From Actinocatenispora thailandica (GTDB lineage Bacteria; Actinomycetota; Actinomycetes; Mycobacteriales; Micromonosporaceae), in the NCBI RefSeq assembly GCF_016865425.1, contig NZ_AP023355.1, forward strand, positions 5,702,198-5,766,197: DNA of 64,000 bases, in the 5' to 3' direction. Of this stretch, positions 56,884-64,000 are shown piece by piece (position 1 is the stretch's first letter; the number at the start of each line of letters is the position of its first letter). The position numbers were made by a program, and so were the translations under genes. Under the pieces are notes generated by a model. That model worked only from the letters and a program-made list of their open reading frames with translations, was not told where the DNA came from and made no database searches.

Positions 56884-57588
56884 TCACGGCAGGTACTTGG
56901 CGACCCCGTCCAGGATCATGTCGAGGCCCTGCTCGAACCGCTCGTCGGAGCCGCCGGACATCAGCGCGTCCACCATCGACACGATGTGCGGGAAGCGCTC
57001 GGCCGGCAGCGTCCGCAGGTATTCGGCGGCCTGGTCCAGGTGGGCGTGCGCCTCCTCCTCGGTCTTCCAGCCCTTGGCGTAGTAGTACGCGCCCTCCAGC
57101 ACGTCGGCCGTCACGTACAGGGCGAGCCGGTCGACGGCCCAGGCGACGATCTGGTCGGGCAGCCCGGCGCCGCGCAGGATCGCCAGGTACGACTCGGTGA
57201 CCCGCATGCTGTTCGGCGCGAACGGGAACCCGGTCATCGCGACCCGGGCGAGGTCGCGGTGCCGGCGCAGCGCGTCCCGGCCGGCGCGGGCGATCCGCCG
57301 GGCGCCCTGCTGCCAGTCGGGTTCGGACACCGCGCGCTCGGCCTCCTCGACGGTCTCGCCGACCACCGCGTCCAGCATCAGTTCGTACAGTTCGTCCTTG
57401 TTCGCGACGTGCGCGTAGAGCGATGCGGGCCCGGTACCGAGTTCCTGCGCTACGCGGCGCATCGAGACGGCGTCCAACCCCTCGGCGTCGAGCACCCGGA
57501 TCGCGGCGGCGACGATCGCGTCCTGGCTGAGCGGCTGGCGCACCGGCCGCTTTCCGGTGCGCCAGGGTGGCGCCGGGATCTCGGTCAT
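56884..57588 (-). CDS. TetR-family repressor of the divergent MFS exporter
   Basis: 234 residues from ATG 57588, GGAGGG upstream. HTH: LSQDAIVAAAIRVLDAEGLD, then SMRRVAQELGTGPASLYAHV and ANKDELYELMLDAVV. The C-terminal domain follows the TetR_C pattern, with WQQGARRIARAGRDALRRHR. Divergent from the MFS gene with an ACGAAC/GTTCGT palindrome between them, so it most likely represses that exporter and itself. The ligand would be the exported drug-like compound. Confidence 0.92.
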   Translation of the reverse strand: MTEIPAPPWRTGKRPVRQPLSQDAIVAAAIRVLDAEGLDAVSMRRVAQELGTGPASLYAHVANKDELYELMLDAVVGETVEEAERAVSEPDWQQGARRIARAGRDALRRHRDLARVAMTGFPFAPNSMRVTESYLAILRGAGLPDQIVAWAVDRLALYVTADVLEGAYYYAKGWKTEEEAHAHLDQAAEYLRTLPAERFPHIVSMVDALMSGGSDERFEQGLDMILDGVAKYLP

Positions 57589-57693
57589 GCTCTTCCCTCC
57601 GCGGACTGCGTCGGCATGTCCCTCCTCACATCGACGCGGACACGATACCAGTTGACGCGATCACCATTCGCACCGTAGAACGGTAGTCGAGTT

Positions 57694-57708
57694 ACGAACA
57701 CCGTTCGT
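57694..57708. promoter_or_regulatory. TetR operator upstream of the MFS exporter
   Basis: Perfect ACGAAC-ACC-GTTCGT inverted repeat 28 bases before ATG 57736. A second dyad GAACGGT/ACCGTTC (57678-57706) overlaps it. Confidence 0.65.
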
Positions 57709-57735
57709 TCCACGATCAATGTACGGAGAGCCTTC

Positions 57736-59181
57736 ATGACCATGACCGAAACCGGCAGCCACCTCGCGGCGCCGCCCGGGTACCGCTGGCGCTGGCTCGG
57801 CCTCGCCGTCGTGCTGTGCGCCGAGGTGATGGACCTGCTGGACAGCACCATCACCACCATCGCGGCGCCGGGCATCGCGCACCGGCTCGGCGGCGGCACC
57901 ACGTTCATGCAGTGGCTCGGCGCCGCCTACACGCTGGCTTTCGCGCTCGGGCTGATCACCGGCGGCCGGCTCGGCGACCTGTACGGGCGGCGCCGGATGT
58001 ACCTGCTCGGCGCGGTCGGCTTCACCGCCGCCTCGGTCGCCTGCGGGCTGTCCACCGGCCCGGCGATGCTGATCGCCTGCCGTGCCGCGCAGGGCGCGTT
58101 CGGCGCGATCCTGATCCCGCAGGGACTGGGGCTGCTCAAGGACATGTTCGGCCCGAAGGACCAGGCCAAGGCGTTCGGCGCGTTCGGGCCGGTGATGGGG
58201 CTGTCCGCGGTCGGCGGGCCGATCCTCGCCGGGGTGCTGCTCGGCGCCGACCTGTTCGGCACCGGCTGGCGGTCGATCTTCCTGATCAACCTGCCGATCG
58301 GGCTCGCCGGCATCCTCGGCGCGGTCCTCTTCCTGCCCTCGGTACGGCCGACGCGCGGGCAGCGGCTCGACCCGGTCGGCATGCTGCTGGTCGGCGCCGG
58401 CCTCGTCGCCCTGCTGTACCCGCTGGTGCAGGGGCGCGAGCTCGGCTGGCCGTGGTGGAGCTTCGCGCTGCTCGGTCTCGGTGCCGCGCTGCTCACGGTG
58501 TTCGCCGCCCACCAGGTCGCGCGAAGCCGCGCCGGCCGGGACCCGCTGGTACTGCCGGCGCTGTTCCGGCGGCGCTCGTTCACCGGCGGGCTGATCCTCG
58601 GCGTGGTGTTCTTCACCGCGGTGATGGGCGTGACCCTGGCGTTCGCGCTCTACCTGCAGCTGGGGCTGGGATACAGCGCGCTGCGGGCCAGCCTGGCCAG
58701 CGCGCCGAACGCGCTGGGCATCGTGGCCGGCAGCATCGTCGGCGGCGCCGTCGCCGGCCGGCTCGGCCGCCGCGTCCTGCACCTCGGTGTGCTGGTGATC
58801 GCCGTCGGCCTGGCGGCCCTGGCCGGGCTGCTCGCCACGGTCGGCGCCGGCCTGGCCTGGTGGCACTTCGCGCCGGCCCTGCTGGTCCTCGGCTTCGGCC
58901 TGGGTACCGTCTTCGCGCCGCTGTTCACGTTCGTCCTCGGCGACGTGGCCGGCGACCACGCCGGCGCCGGTGCCGGGCTGCTGAACGCGGTGCAGCAGGT
59001 CGCCACCGCCACCGGTACCGCGGTGCTCGGCACGCTGTTCTTCGGCCTCGCCGGCCCGCGCCCGGACGCCGCCGACTGGACCGCCGCCCTGCGCACCACG
59101 ATCCCGGTCGCGATCGCGCTGCTCGCCGTCACCTTCGCCCTGGTCTTCCTCCTCCCCCGGCACGCCTCGGACCAGGGGTAG
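57736..59181 (+). CDS. MFS drug exporter, DHA2 (14-helix) type
   Basis: 481 residues from ATG 57736, with GGAGAG upstream. Proton-coupled exporter with 13-14 predicted membrane helices. DHA2 features are VMDLLDSTITTIAAPGIAHR in helix 1, GGRLGDLYGRRRMYL between helices 2 and 3 (motif A), and GLSAVGGPILAGVLLGADLF (antiporter motif C) in helix 5. Probably exports antibiotics or dyes under control of the divergent TetR. Confidence 0.93.
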   Translation: MTMTETGSHLAAPPGYRWRWLGLAVVLCAEVMDLLDSTITTIAAPGIAHRLGGGTTFMQWLGAAYTLAFALGLITGGRLGDLYGRRRMYLLGAVGFTAASVACGLSTGPAMLIACRAAQGAFGAILIPQGLGLLKDMFGPKDQAKAFGAFGPVMGLSAVGGPILAGVLLGADLFGTGWRSIFLINLPIGLAGILGAVLFLPSVRPTRGQRLDPVGMLLVGAGLVALLYPLVQGRELGWPWWSFALLGLGAALLTVFAAHQVARSRAGRDPLVLPALFRRRSFTGGLILGVVFFTAVMGVTLAFALYLQLGLGYSALRASLASAPNALGIVAGSIVGGAVAGRLGRRVLHLGVLVIAVGLAALAGLLATVGAGLAWWHFAPALLVLGFGLGTVFAPLFTFVLGDVAGDHAGAGAGLLNAVQQVATATGTAVLGTLFFGLAGPRPDAADWTAALRTTIPVAIALLAVTFALVFLLPRHASDQG

Positions 59182-59285
59182 CGGTGGACCAGACCGCTCC
59201 GATAGGTCGCCGACCAGCATCGAGGCTCGACGGCCACCCGCATCGGCGACGCCTCGCCGCCACGAGGATCCTCTTCCCTCGTTTG

Positions 59286-59299
59286 ACCGAACAGTCGGT
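59286..59299. promoter_or_regulatory. Candidate operator upstream of the HTH/PIN pair
   Basis: ACCGA-ACAG-TCGGT inverted repeat 35 bases before the HTH gene. Toxin-antitoxin operons are usually autoregulated at such sites; binding here is untested. Confidence 0.35.
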
Positions 59300-59333
59300 T
59301 GCGTTTCTTTCGAATTTGGGTGAGGCTGAGGCT

Positions 59334-59840
59334 ATGACCACGACGGCAGCAAGAGTGATGGACGAGCAGACGATCCTGCCAGAGGCCACCGATCACGCGA
59401 CCGTTGTCAACCTGCTCCAGGTACTTCGTCAGCGTGGGGTGGAGGTTCCAGAAGCACACGCCAAACTAATCGGCGCAGACGGCACTGCCATCGAGCTGCC
59501 GCCCCGCCTGCACGAAGTCCTGGTCAAGGCGGTGGAGGCGCTGGCCAGCGGGTACGCGATCACTATCGCTCCCCAACACACCACGCTCACAACGCAGCAG
59601 GCCGCTGACTTCCTCGGCGTCTCGCGCCCAACCCTGACGAAGATGCTCGAAGCAGGGAAGATCCCGTTTGAGAAGCCCAACATGCACCGCCGCGTCAAGC
59701 TCGCAGACTTGATTGACTACCAGCAACGGCGGCGCAGCGAGAGGCGCAGTGCCCTGAGGCAGTTGACGCAGGACAGCATCGACATGGGGCTCTACGATGC
59801 CCCCTTGCCATCCGTTGAACGGCCAGATAACACGGAGTGA
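59334..59840 (+). CDS. HTH (excisionase-like) antitoxin candidate
   Basis: 168 residues from ATG 59334. The middle carries a MerR/excisionase-type HTH: TLTTQQAADFLGVSRPTLTK, then MLEAGKIPFEKPNMHRRVKL with a DLIDYQQRR tail. The N-terminal 80 residues hold no recognised fold. Together with the PIN gene 44 bases downstream it forms a type II toxin-antitoxin-like pair, with this protein as DNA-binding antitoxin. Its codons use more A and T than neighbouring genes, suggesting recent acquisition. Confidence 0.8.
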   Translation: MTTTAARVMDEQTILPEATDHATVVNLLQVLRQRGVEVPEAHAKLIGADGTAIELPPRLHEVLVKAVEALASGYAITIAPQHTTLTTQQAADFLGVSRPTLTKMLEAGKIPFEKPNMHRRVKLADLIDYQQRRRSERRSALRQLTQDSIDMGLYDAPLPSVERPDNTE

Positions 59841-59884
59841 TCCGCTTCTGGCAGAACGCCCTGTAGGACGAATAACCTACCTGT

Positions 59885-60472
59885 GTGCCTTTCTCCGCCC
59901 TGCTAGACGCGAACGTCCTGATTCCTAGCTGCCTTCGCGACACGCTCTTGCGCATCGCGGAGGCAGGCTTGTATCGACCGCTGTGGTCTGTCGGCATCCT
60001 GGACGAAACCAGACGTCACATCCTCGAACTCGCACCGACTGCCACCAAGTCCAGCGTCGACCGCATGTTCCAGTGCATGAACGCCGCTTTCGACGATGCC
60101 CTCGTCGAGGGCTACGAGCCGATCGTGAGCAGCATGAAGAACAACGCGAAAGACCGGCACGTGCTGGCAGCAGCGGCCGTTGGGCGAGCTGACGTGATCG
60201 TCAGCGACGATCGGAACGGTTTCCCAACGTCGGCGTGCGCCCCCTTCCACATCGAGTGCCTGGACCCGGATGACTTTCTCCTGCATCAGTTCGACCTGGC
60301 GCCGCAAACGGTTACATCGGTCATTCGAGAGCAGAGCGCCGACACCGGCAAAGCAGGCAAACCAGCGATCCCGGTTTCCGAACTCCTCCAGAATCTCGCC
60401 AGGTGCGGTGCGCCGGCCTTCACTCACCGAGTGTCCCGTGAGTTCCCAGACACGTCAGCGCCCCACCAGTAG
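59885..60472 (+). CDS. PIN-domain toxin candidate (VapC-like)
   Basis: 195 residues from GTG 59885; the ribosome site is weak. The PIN nuclease fold starts at once with SALLDANVLIPSCLRDTLLR (Asp8). A second acidic position lies in the KDRHVLAAAAVGRADVIVSD block, matching the PIN quartet spacing. The C-terminal 50 residues are an extra extension. PIN toxins cut tRNA or rRNA; the partner HTH protein lies just upstream. Lower GC than the window average. It could also be a chromosomal PIN enzyme not acting as a toxin. Confidence 0.8.
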   Translation: MPFSALLDANVLIPSCLRDTLLRIAEAGLYRPLWSVGILDETRRHILELAPTATKSSVDRMFQCMNAAFDDALVEGYEPIVSSMKNNAKDRHVLAAAAVGRADVIVSDDRNGFPTSACAPFHIECLDPDDFLLHQFDLAPQTVTSVIREQSADTGKAGKPAIPVSELLQNLARCGAPAFTHRVSREFPDTSAPHQ

Positions 60473-60552
60473 TTGACCAACGGATGAGCGCTCTGCGTCG
60501 TGGCCGGGCAACACGACGCCGGAAGCGAGATGATCCTCCGACCGCGAGTGGG

Positions 60553-60588
60553 CGGTGGCATCGGCGAGCGCGCTCGCCGATGCCACCG
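60553..60588. terminator. 36-bp perfect palindrome terminator
   Basis: Two 18-base arms CGGTGGCATCGGCGAGCG, loopless, between the PIN gene (plus) and the beta-propeller gene (minus, stop 60595). Likely bidirectional. Confidence 0.8.
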
Positions 60589-60594
60589 TGGTGC

Positions 60595-62874
60595 TCAGCT
60601 CACCGCGGAGCGGGCCGCGGCGGCGACGATCCGATCGCCCTCGTCGGGAGTCACGGACTCGTTGTCCACCAGGGCATCGACCGAGCTGGTGACCGCGGCG
60701 ACGTAGCTGCCGTGGTTCGGCCAGTTCGCGTCCGGGTCGGGGAGCCGGTCGGTGACCGTGCAGCCGTCGCCGACGAACCGGTTGGGTACGCCGCTGTCGA
60801 CGTCGCCGGCCCAGACCGTGCCGCGCAGGTCGGAGCTCGGGCAGGCGTCGGCCGGCGGGGTGTAGGCGGCCAGGTGGGTGCGGTCGACGCTGCCCGCCGG
60901 CTGCAGCAACGTGTACAGCGTGCCGTCGGCGGCCGGCGCCAGCCGCAGCAGCCCGCCGGAGTGCAGCACCCGCGCGGTGCCGCCCAGCGAGTCGACCACG
61001 AACAGCCGGCCGCCGGACACCCCGTACAGCATGCCGTCCCGCCAGACCAGCGCGCCGTCCTGGGCGCCGGTACCGCCGGTGAACACCGGGATGCGGCGCA
61101 CCACCTGGTGCGTGTCCGGGTCGAACACGAACACGGTGCCGTCGGCGAGCCCCCACAGGTCGTGGTCCGGGCCGACGGTCAGCGCGGTGATGCTCTCGGC
61201 CCCCGGCACCGGCGTGTACTCGGCGGTCCTGGTGCCGGTCGCCGGGTCGTAGCGGAACAGCTTCGCCTCGGTCGCCTTCGGCTCGGTGCCCTGGCCGCCG
61301 TCGATGCTGGAGCCGCCCCAGACCGCGTCGCCGACCGGCAGCAGCGATGCGACCGTCTGGTCGGGAACGATGTTGCGGTGCACGGCGAGCTCGCCGGTGT
61401 CCAAGTCGTAGACGCTCAGCGCACCGCCGTACACGCCGTAGCCGGGCGTGGTGCCGACGTAGACCCGGCGCCCGTGCGGTACCACCGCCACCGGGCGGTT
61501 CTGTTCGTCGCTGTCCACCAGGGCGAACAGCTTGCGCGGGTTGTCGGCGCCGGCCGGGGCGTGCGGATCCCACACCGACAGCTGCCCGTACGGGTAGATG
61601 CCGAAGTAGACCTTGCCGTCGTCGCCCCAGGCCCAGTCCTCCACCTGGCCGAGTCGCGGCGCGGCGGCGGTCTTCCCGGTCGCCGGGTCGTACCTGCCGG
61701 CGGTGCCGTTCAGGAACGCGTCCACCAGCACGGTGCCGTCGGTGGGGTCCGGCAGCACGTTCATCAGCGGCACCGGTACGTACCGCAGCGGCGACGACCA
61801 CTGGGTCAGCGCGTTGGTGGCCGGGTCGAACCGGAACGTGCCGCCCGAGTAGTTGCCGGCCAGGCCGTACAGCGCCGGCCCGGTCGGGTCGTCGACCCAG
61901 CCGTACCCGATGGCCGCGCCCCGGCTGACCCGCGCACCGGTGTCGGTCAGCGTGTCGGTGGCCAGGTCGTACCGGACCAGGTGCAGGGTGCTGGTGGTGA
62001 ACCAGACGGCGCCGTCGTGCGCCGGGGACACGCCGCGGGCGGACAGCGGGAACTGGTCGACCGTGGCACCGGACGGGTCGGTGAAGTCGAGCTGGTTGCC
62101 GGTCTTCGCGTCGAACACCACCAGCTGGCCGTGGTCGTTGCCGAACACCTTGCCGCCCGCGTAGTCGAGGTCGGAGAGTTCGGTACCGCCGAAGCCGGCC
62201 GGGGTCAGCTCGGTCACCGCACCGGAGTCGACGTCGATGCGCAGCAGCCGCGCCTTCGGCGTCGCCAGCCCGACGAACAGCGCCCGGTCGTCCGGGTCGT
62301 ACGCGGTGGACCGGGCGTACTGCTGCACGTCGTCCAGCGAGCCGTAGTCGGTGACCTGGCCGTCGGCAGGGTCGTAGCGGAACGCGTGCGCGTGCGGGTA
62401 CGTGCCGCCGTACACGCTGCCGTCGTCGCCGGCGGACAGGCCGTACAGGAACTGCTCGCCGCCGATCGGCTGGCCGAGGTCGGTCACCGTGCCGTCGGCG
62501 GGCGTGTAGCGGTAGAGGTGCGCGTTGGAGTAGCTGCCGACGTACACGCTGCCGTCGGAGGCGACGGTGATCGCCCACGCGCCGGCCGCGCCGGGCAGCG
62601 GTACCGCCCGCTTGAGCGTCCGGCTGTGCACGTCGACGACGTTGAGTTCGGCGTTCTCGCCGGCCGGTACCGCGTAGAGGACGTCGGAGCCGTCCGGATC
62701 GTGGCCGACCGCGCCCTGCATCACGGTCAGCGAGGTGAGCGGGGTACCGAGGTCCCGTACCGGATCGGCGCCGCCGGCGTGCGCGGTGCCGGCGAGGGCG
62801 AGCGGGGCGAGGAGCGCGAGTACGAGGGGGACGAGGCGGAGTCTTCGCACGGTACCGGTGTCGTGTCGTCGCAC
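60595..62874 (-). CDS. Secreted multi-blade beta-propeller protein
   Basis: 759 residues from GTG 62874, with GAAGGG upstream. A Sec signal peptide ends near TAHAGGADP. The body is a series of blade-like repeats with the recurring core RYDPATG or RFDPATN and GSVYVGSYSNAHLYRY, i.e. a WD40/YVTN-like propeller of seven or more blades. The last 75 residues form a distinct module with CPSSDLRGTVW, DGCTVTDRL and WPNHGSYVAAVTS, like C-terminal domains of other secreted actinobacterial enzymes. It precedes no gene on its strand. The neighbouring oxidoreductase and sugar permease suggest a role around extracellular glycan use, but no catalytic residues are recognisable. Confidence 0.8.
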   Translation of the reverse strand: MRRHDTGTVRRLRLVPLVLALLAPLALAGTAHAGGADPVRDLGTPLTSLTVMQGAVGHDPDGSDVLYAVPAGENAELNVVDVHSRTLKRAVPLPGAAGAWAITVASDGSVYVGSYSNAHLYRYTPADGTVTDLGQPIGGEQFLYGLSAGDDGSVYGGTYPHAHAFRYDPADGQVTDYGSLDDVQQYARSTAYDPDDRALFVGLATPKARLLRIDVDSGAVTELTPAGFGGTELSDLDYAGGKVFGNDHGQLVVFDAKTGNQLDFTDPSGATVDQFPLSARGVSPAHDGAVWFTTSTLHLVRYDLATDTLTDTGARVSRGAAIGYGWVDDPTGPALYGLAGNYSGGTFRFDPATNALTQWSSPLRYVPVPLMNVLPDPTDGTVLVDAFLNGTAGRYDPATGKTAAAPRLGQVEDWAWGDDGKVYFGIYPYGQLSVWDPHAPAGADNPRKLFALVDSDEQNRPVAVVPHGRRVYVGTTPGYGVYGGALSVYDLDTGELAVHRNIVPDQTVASLLPVGDAVWGGSSIDGGQGTEPKATEAKLFRYDPATGTRTAEYTPVPGAESITALTVGPDHDLWGLADGTVFVFDPDTHQVVRRIPVFTGGTGAQDGALVWRDGMLYGVSGGRLFVVDSLGGTARVLHSGGLLRLAPAADGTLYTLLQPAGSVDRTHLAAYTPPADACPSSDLRGTVWAGDVDSGVPNRFVGDGCTVTDRLPDPDANWPNHGSYVAAVTSSVDALVDNESVTPDEGDRIVAAAARSAVS

Positions 62875-62950
62875 GGTGATCCCTTCTCGGAAGCGGAGCT
62901 CCGCGCGGCGGCGGAGCCTGGATCAGGGCTGTGCTCGATCCGGCGCCGCA

Positions 62951-62990
62951 CCCGATCGAGCGCCGTGCCCGATCGAGCGCCGTGCCCGAT
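62951..62990. repeat. 17-bp tandem repeat
   Basis: CCCGATCGAGCGCCGTG occurs twice in tandem from 62951 to 62984, followed by a partial third copy. Spacer between the propeller and oxidoreductase genes. Confidence 0.9.
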
Positions 62991-63848
62991 CTAGGGTTGT
63001 GCCAGCTGTTGCGCCACGGCGGCGAGGAACCGCACCGGCCGCGGCAGGTCGTCGAGCGGTAGCGGCGGGGTGCCGGTCCGCACCATCTCGAAGAACGCGT
63101 CCAGCCCCGGATGCAGGTAGTCCGGGCTCAGCTCCAGTGCGGTACCGACGACCTCCGCATGGCCGGTCACCTGCACGTGGAACGGCACCGGCGGGTCGGT
63201 CGGCGCAACGAACTGGACGGTCACCGCGGTTCCGCCGACGACCGCGGTGGCGACCACGATCCCGTCGCCGGTCTGCACCCGTACCGGCCCGACCGGCCCC
63301 GGCGCGAGCAACAGTGCCAGCTCGACCGGGTGGGTGCCGTAGAAGTGGATCCCGGCGTACCGGCTGGCCGGATCGGCCGGCCCGGTGGCCACCACGGCGC
63401 GCGGCCGGACGCGCCGCACCGTGGCGAGCGCCGGATGCCAGCGCAGCGCCGAGTACGAGGTGAGCGGCGCGCCGTGCCGCCGGGCCGCGGCGACCATCGC
63501 CTCGGCGTCGGCGGGATCGGCGGCGAACGGCTTGTCCACCAGTGTCGGCAGCCCGGCGGTCAGGAACGGCAGCGCCTGCCCGGTGTGCCGGCGGGCGTCC
63601 CGGTCGGCGACGACCACCGCATCGACCAGCCCGAGCAGCTCCTCCGGCGCTCCGACCACCCGGTCGATGCCGAGATCGCGTACCCGCTCGTCCGGCGTGG
63701 CCGGCGCGACCGCCACCACCCGGGCCGGGCCGGCGCGGTGCTCGGCGTTGCAGTACCGGACGACGTGGTCGACGTGCGAGCTCTCGGTGCCGACGATGCC
63801 GACCCGCACCTCGTCGCTGCGCCGGCCACTCCGCGCGGCGCCGCTCAC
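62991..63848 (-). CDS. Gfo/Idh/MocA-family oxidoreductase
   Basis: 285 residues from GTG 63848, which overlaps the permease stop as GTGA. The Rossmann start is VRVGIVGTESSHVDHVVRY; the family EKP position is TLVDKPFAADPADAEA. The C-terminal half has the mixed-sheet domain with YAGIHFYGTHPVELALLL. It is short for the family (usually about 330-380), with a slim C-terminal domain. It probably oxidises or epimerises a sugar or inositol-type substrate with NAD(P), in step with the adjoining sugar importer. Confidence 0.85.
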   Translation of the reverse strand: MSGAARSGRRSDEVRVGIVGTESSHVDHVVRYCNAEHRAGPARVVAVAPATPDERVRDLGIDRVVGAPEELLGLVDAVVVADRDARRHTGQALPFLTAGLPTLVDKPFAADPADAEAMVAAARRHGAPLTSYSALRWHPALATVRRVRPRAVVATGPADPASRYAGIHFYGTHPVELALLLAPGPVGPVRVQTGDGIVVATAVVGGTAVTVQFVAPTDPPVPFHVQVTGHAEVVGTALELSPDYLHPGLDAFFEMVRTGTPPLPLDDLPRPVRFLAAVAQQLAQP

Positions 63849-64000
63849 TTCAGCCCGCTCATCGTCACGCCGCGGACGAAGTACCGCTGCAACAGCACGT
63901 AGACGAGCAGGATCGGCAGGAACGTCAGTACCGCGCCGGCCATCGTCACGGTCAACGACGAGTCCTGCGCCTGCAGACTGTTGAGCCCGACGGTGAGCAC
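63845..64000 (-). CDS. Carbohydrate ABC permease, C-terminal end (partial)
   Basis: The last 51 residues, beginning in VLTVGLNSLQAQDSSLTVTM and ending VLLQRYFVRGVTMSGLK, then TGA overlapping the oxidoreductase start. The final helix and GxTxGxxK-type tail are those of MalG-type sugar permeases. The rest lies beyond the right edge. Confidence 0.85.
   Translation of the reverse strand: MLTVGLNSLQAQDSSLTVTMAGAVLTFLPILLVYVLLQRYFVRGVTMSGLK

Noticed and set aside
53621-57082. An 1153-codon plus-strand frame spanning mdh, folD and the minisatellite
   Set aside because: It runs antisense to several clear genes and has antisense-type composition.

Overview
The window is about 70% GC, densely coded, and full of GTG starts, ATGA/TGATG stop-start overlaps and purine-rich ribosome binding sites. 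The gene content fits a spore-forming actinomycete: a conservon signalling module, family-5 substrate-binding lipoproteins all carrying the CSKN lipobox, an SCO4848-type membrane protein, and sugar ABC importers with no dedicated ATPase. Micromonosporaceae is my best guess. The family assignment is inference; no rRNA or other taxonomic marker lies in the window.

Layout, left to right. (1) 1-10071, minus strand: six consecutive paralogous family-5 (oligopeptide/nickel type) substrate-binding lipoproteins, with no permease or ATPase gene inside the window. Two of the six (661-2378 and 2382-4126) are each broken by a one-base frameshift. (2) 10345-15519, minus: a complete conservon, giant sensor kinase - Roadblock - DUF742 - Ras-like GTPase. 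(3) 15969-22063, plus: a branched-chain amino-acid-type importer, split into livG-livF, a uridine-kinase-like gene, then livK-livH-livM. (4) 22136-28594: a cytochrome P450, a ketoglutarate-semialdehyde dehydrogenase, a frameshifted DUF1269 gene, a membrane-anchored EEP phosphodiesterase and adenosine deaminase. (5) 28691-37840, minus: a nucleoside uptake and salvage operon (bmp lipoprotein, ATPase, two permeases, cdd, deoA), followed by a HTH-Clp-N regulator with an unusual operator cluster, a cupin and a DUF4272 protein. (6) 38005-42225: SCO4848-like protein, an intergenic block holding a mini-ORF and a possible structured RNA, a YhgE/Pip-type protein divergent from a TetR regulator, a 2H phosphoesterase and trpS. 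(7) 42358-50315: a galactose locus with a three-gene ABC importer divergent from deoR-galT-galE-galK. (8) 50645-57588: GNAT, NADP-isocitrate dehydrogenase, a DUF1707-like protein, malate dehydrogenase, folD, UBP zinc finger, a 69-bp minisatellite, a pentapeptide-repeat protein and TetR. (9) 57736-60472: an MFS exporter divergent from TetR, then a HTH/PIN toxin-antitoxin-like pair with base composition unlike its surroundings. (10) 60595-64000, minus: a secreted beta-propeller protein, a Gfo/Idh/MocA oxidoreductase and the end of a sugar ABC permease, probably the edge of a carbohydrate-use locus.

Three linked metabolic themes stand out. Purine and pyrimidine nucleosides are imported by the bmp transporter and broken down by add, cdd and deoA. 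Galactose is imported and enters glycolysis through galKTE (Leloir pathway). TCA-cycle enzymes icd and mdh sit together with the one-carbon enzyme folD. Regulation is mostly local: TetR genes divergent from their targets with visible palindromes, DeoR at the head of gal, and a self-overlapping operator at the Clp-N regulator.

Three genes (661-2378, 2382-4126, 25737-26488) each lack one base relative to an intact frame. The shared type of change means base-calling error must be excluded before calling them pseudogenes. Intergenic DNA is rich in perfect palindromes and short tandem duplications. The longest palindrome is a 62-bp loopless one after galK.
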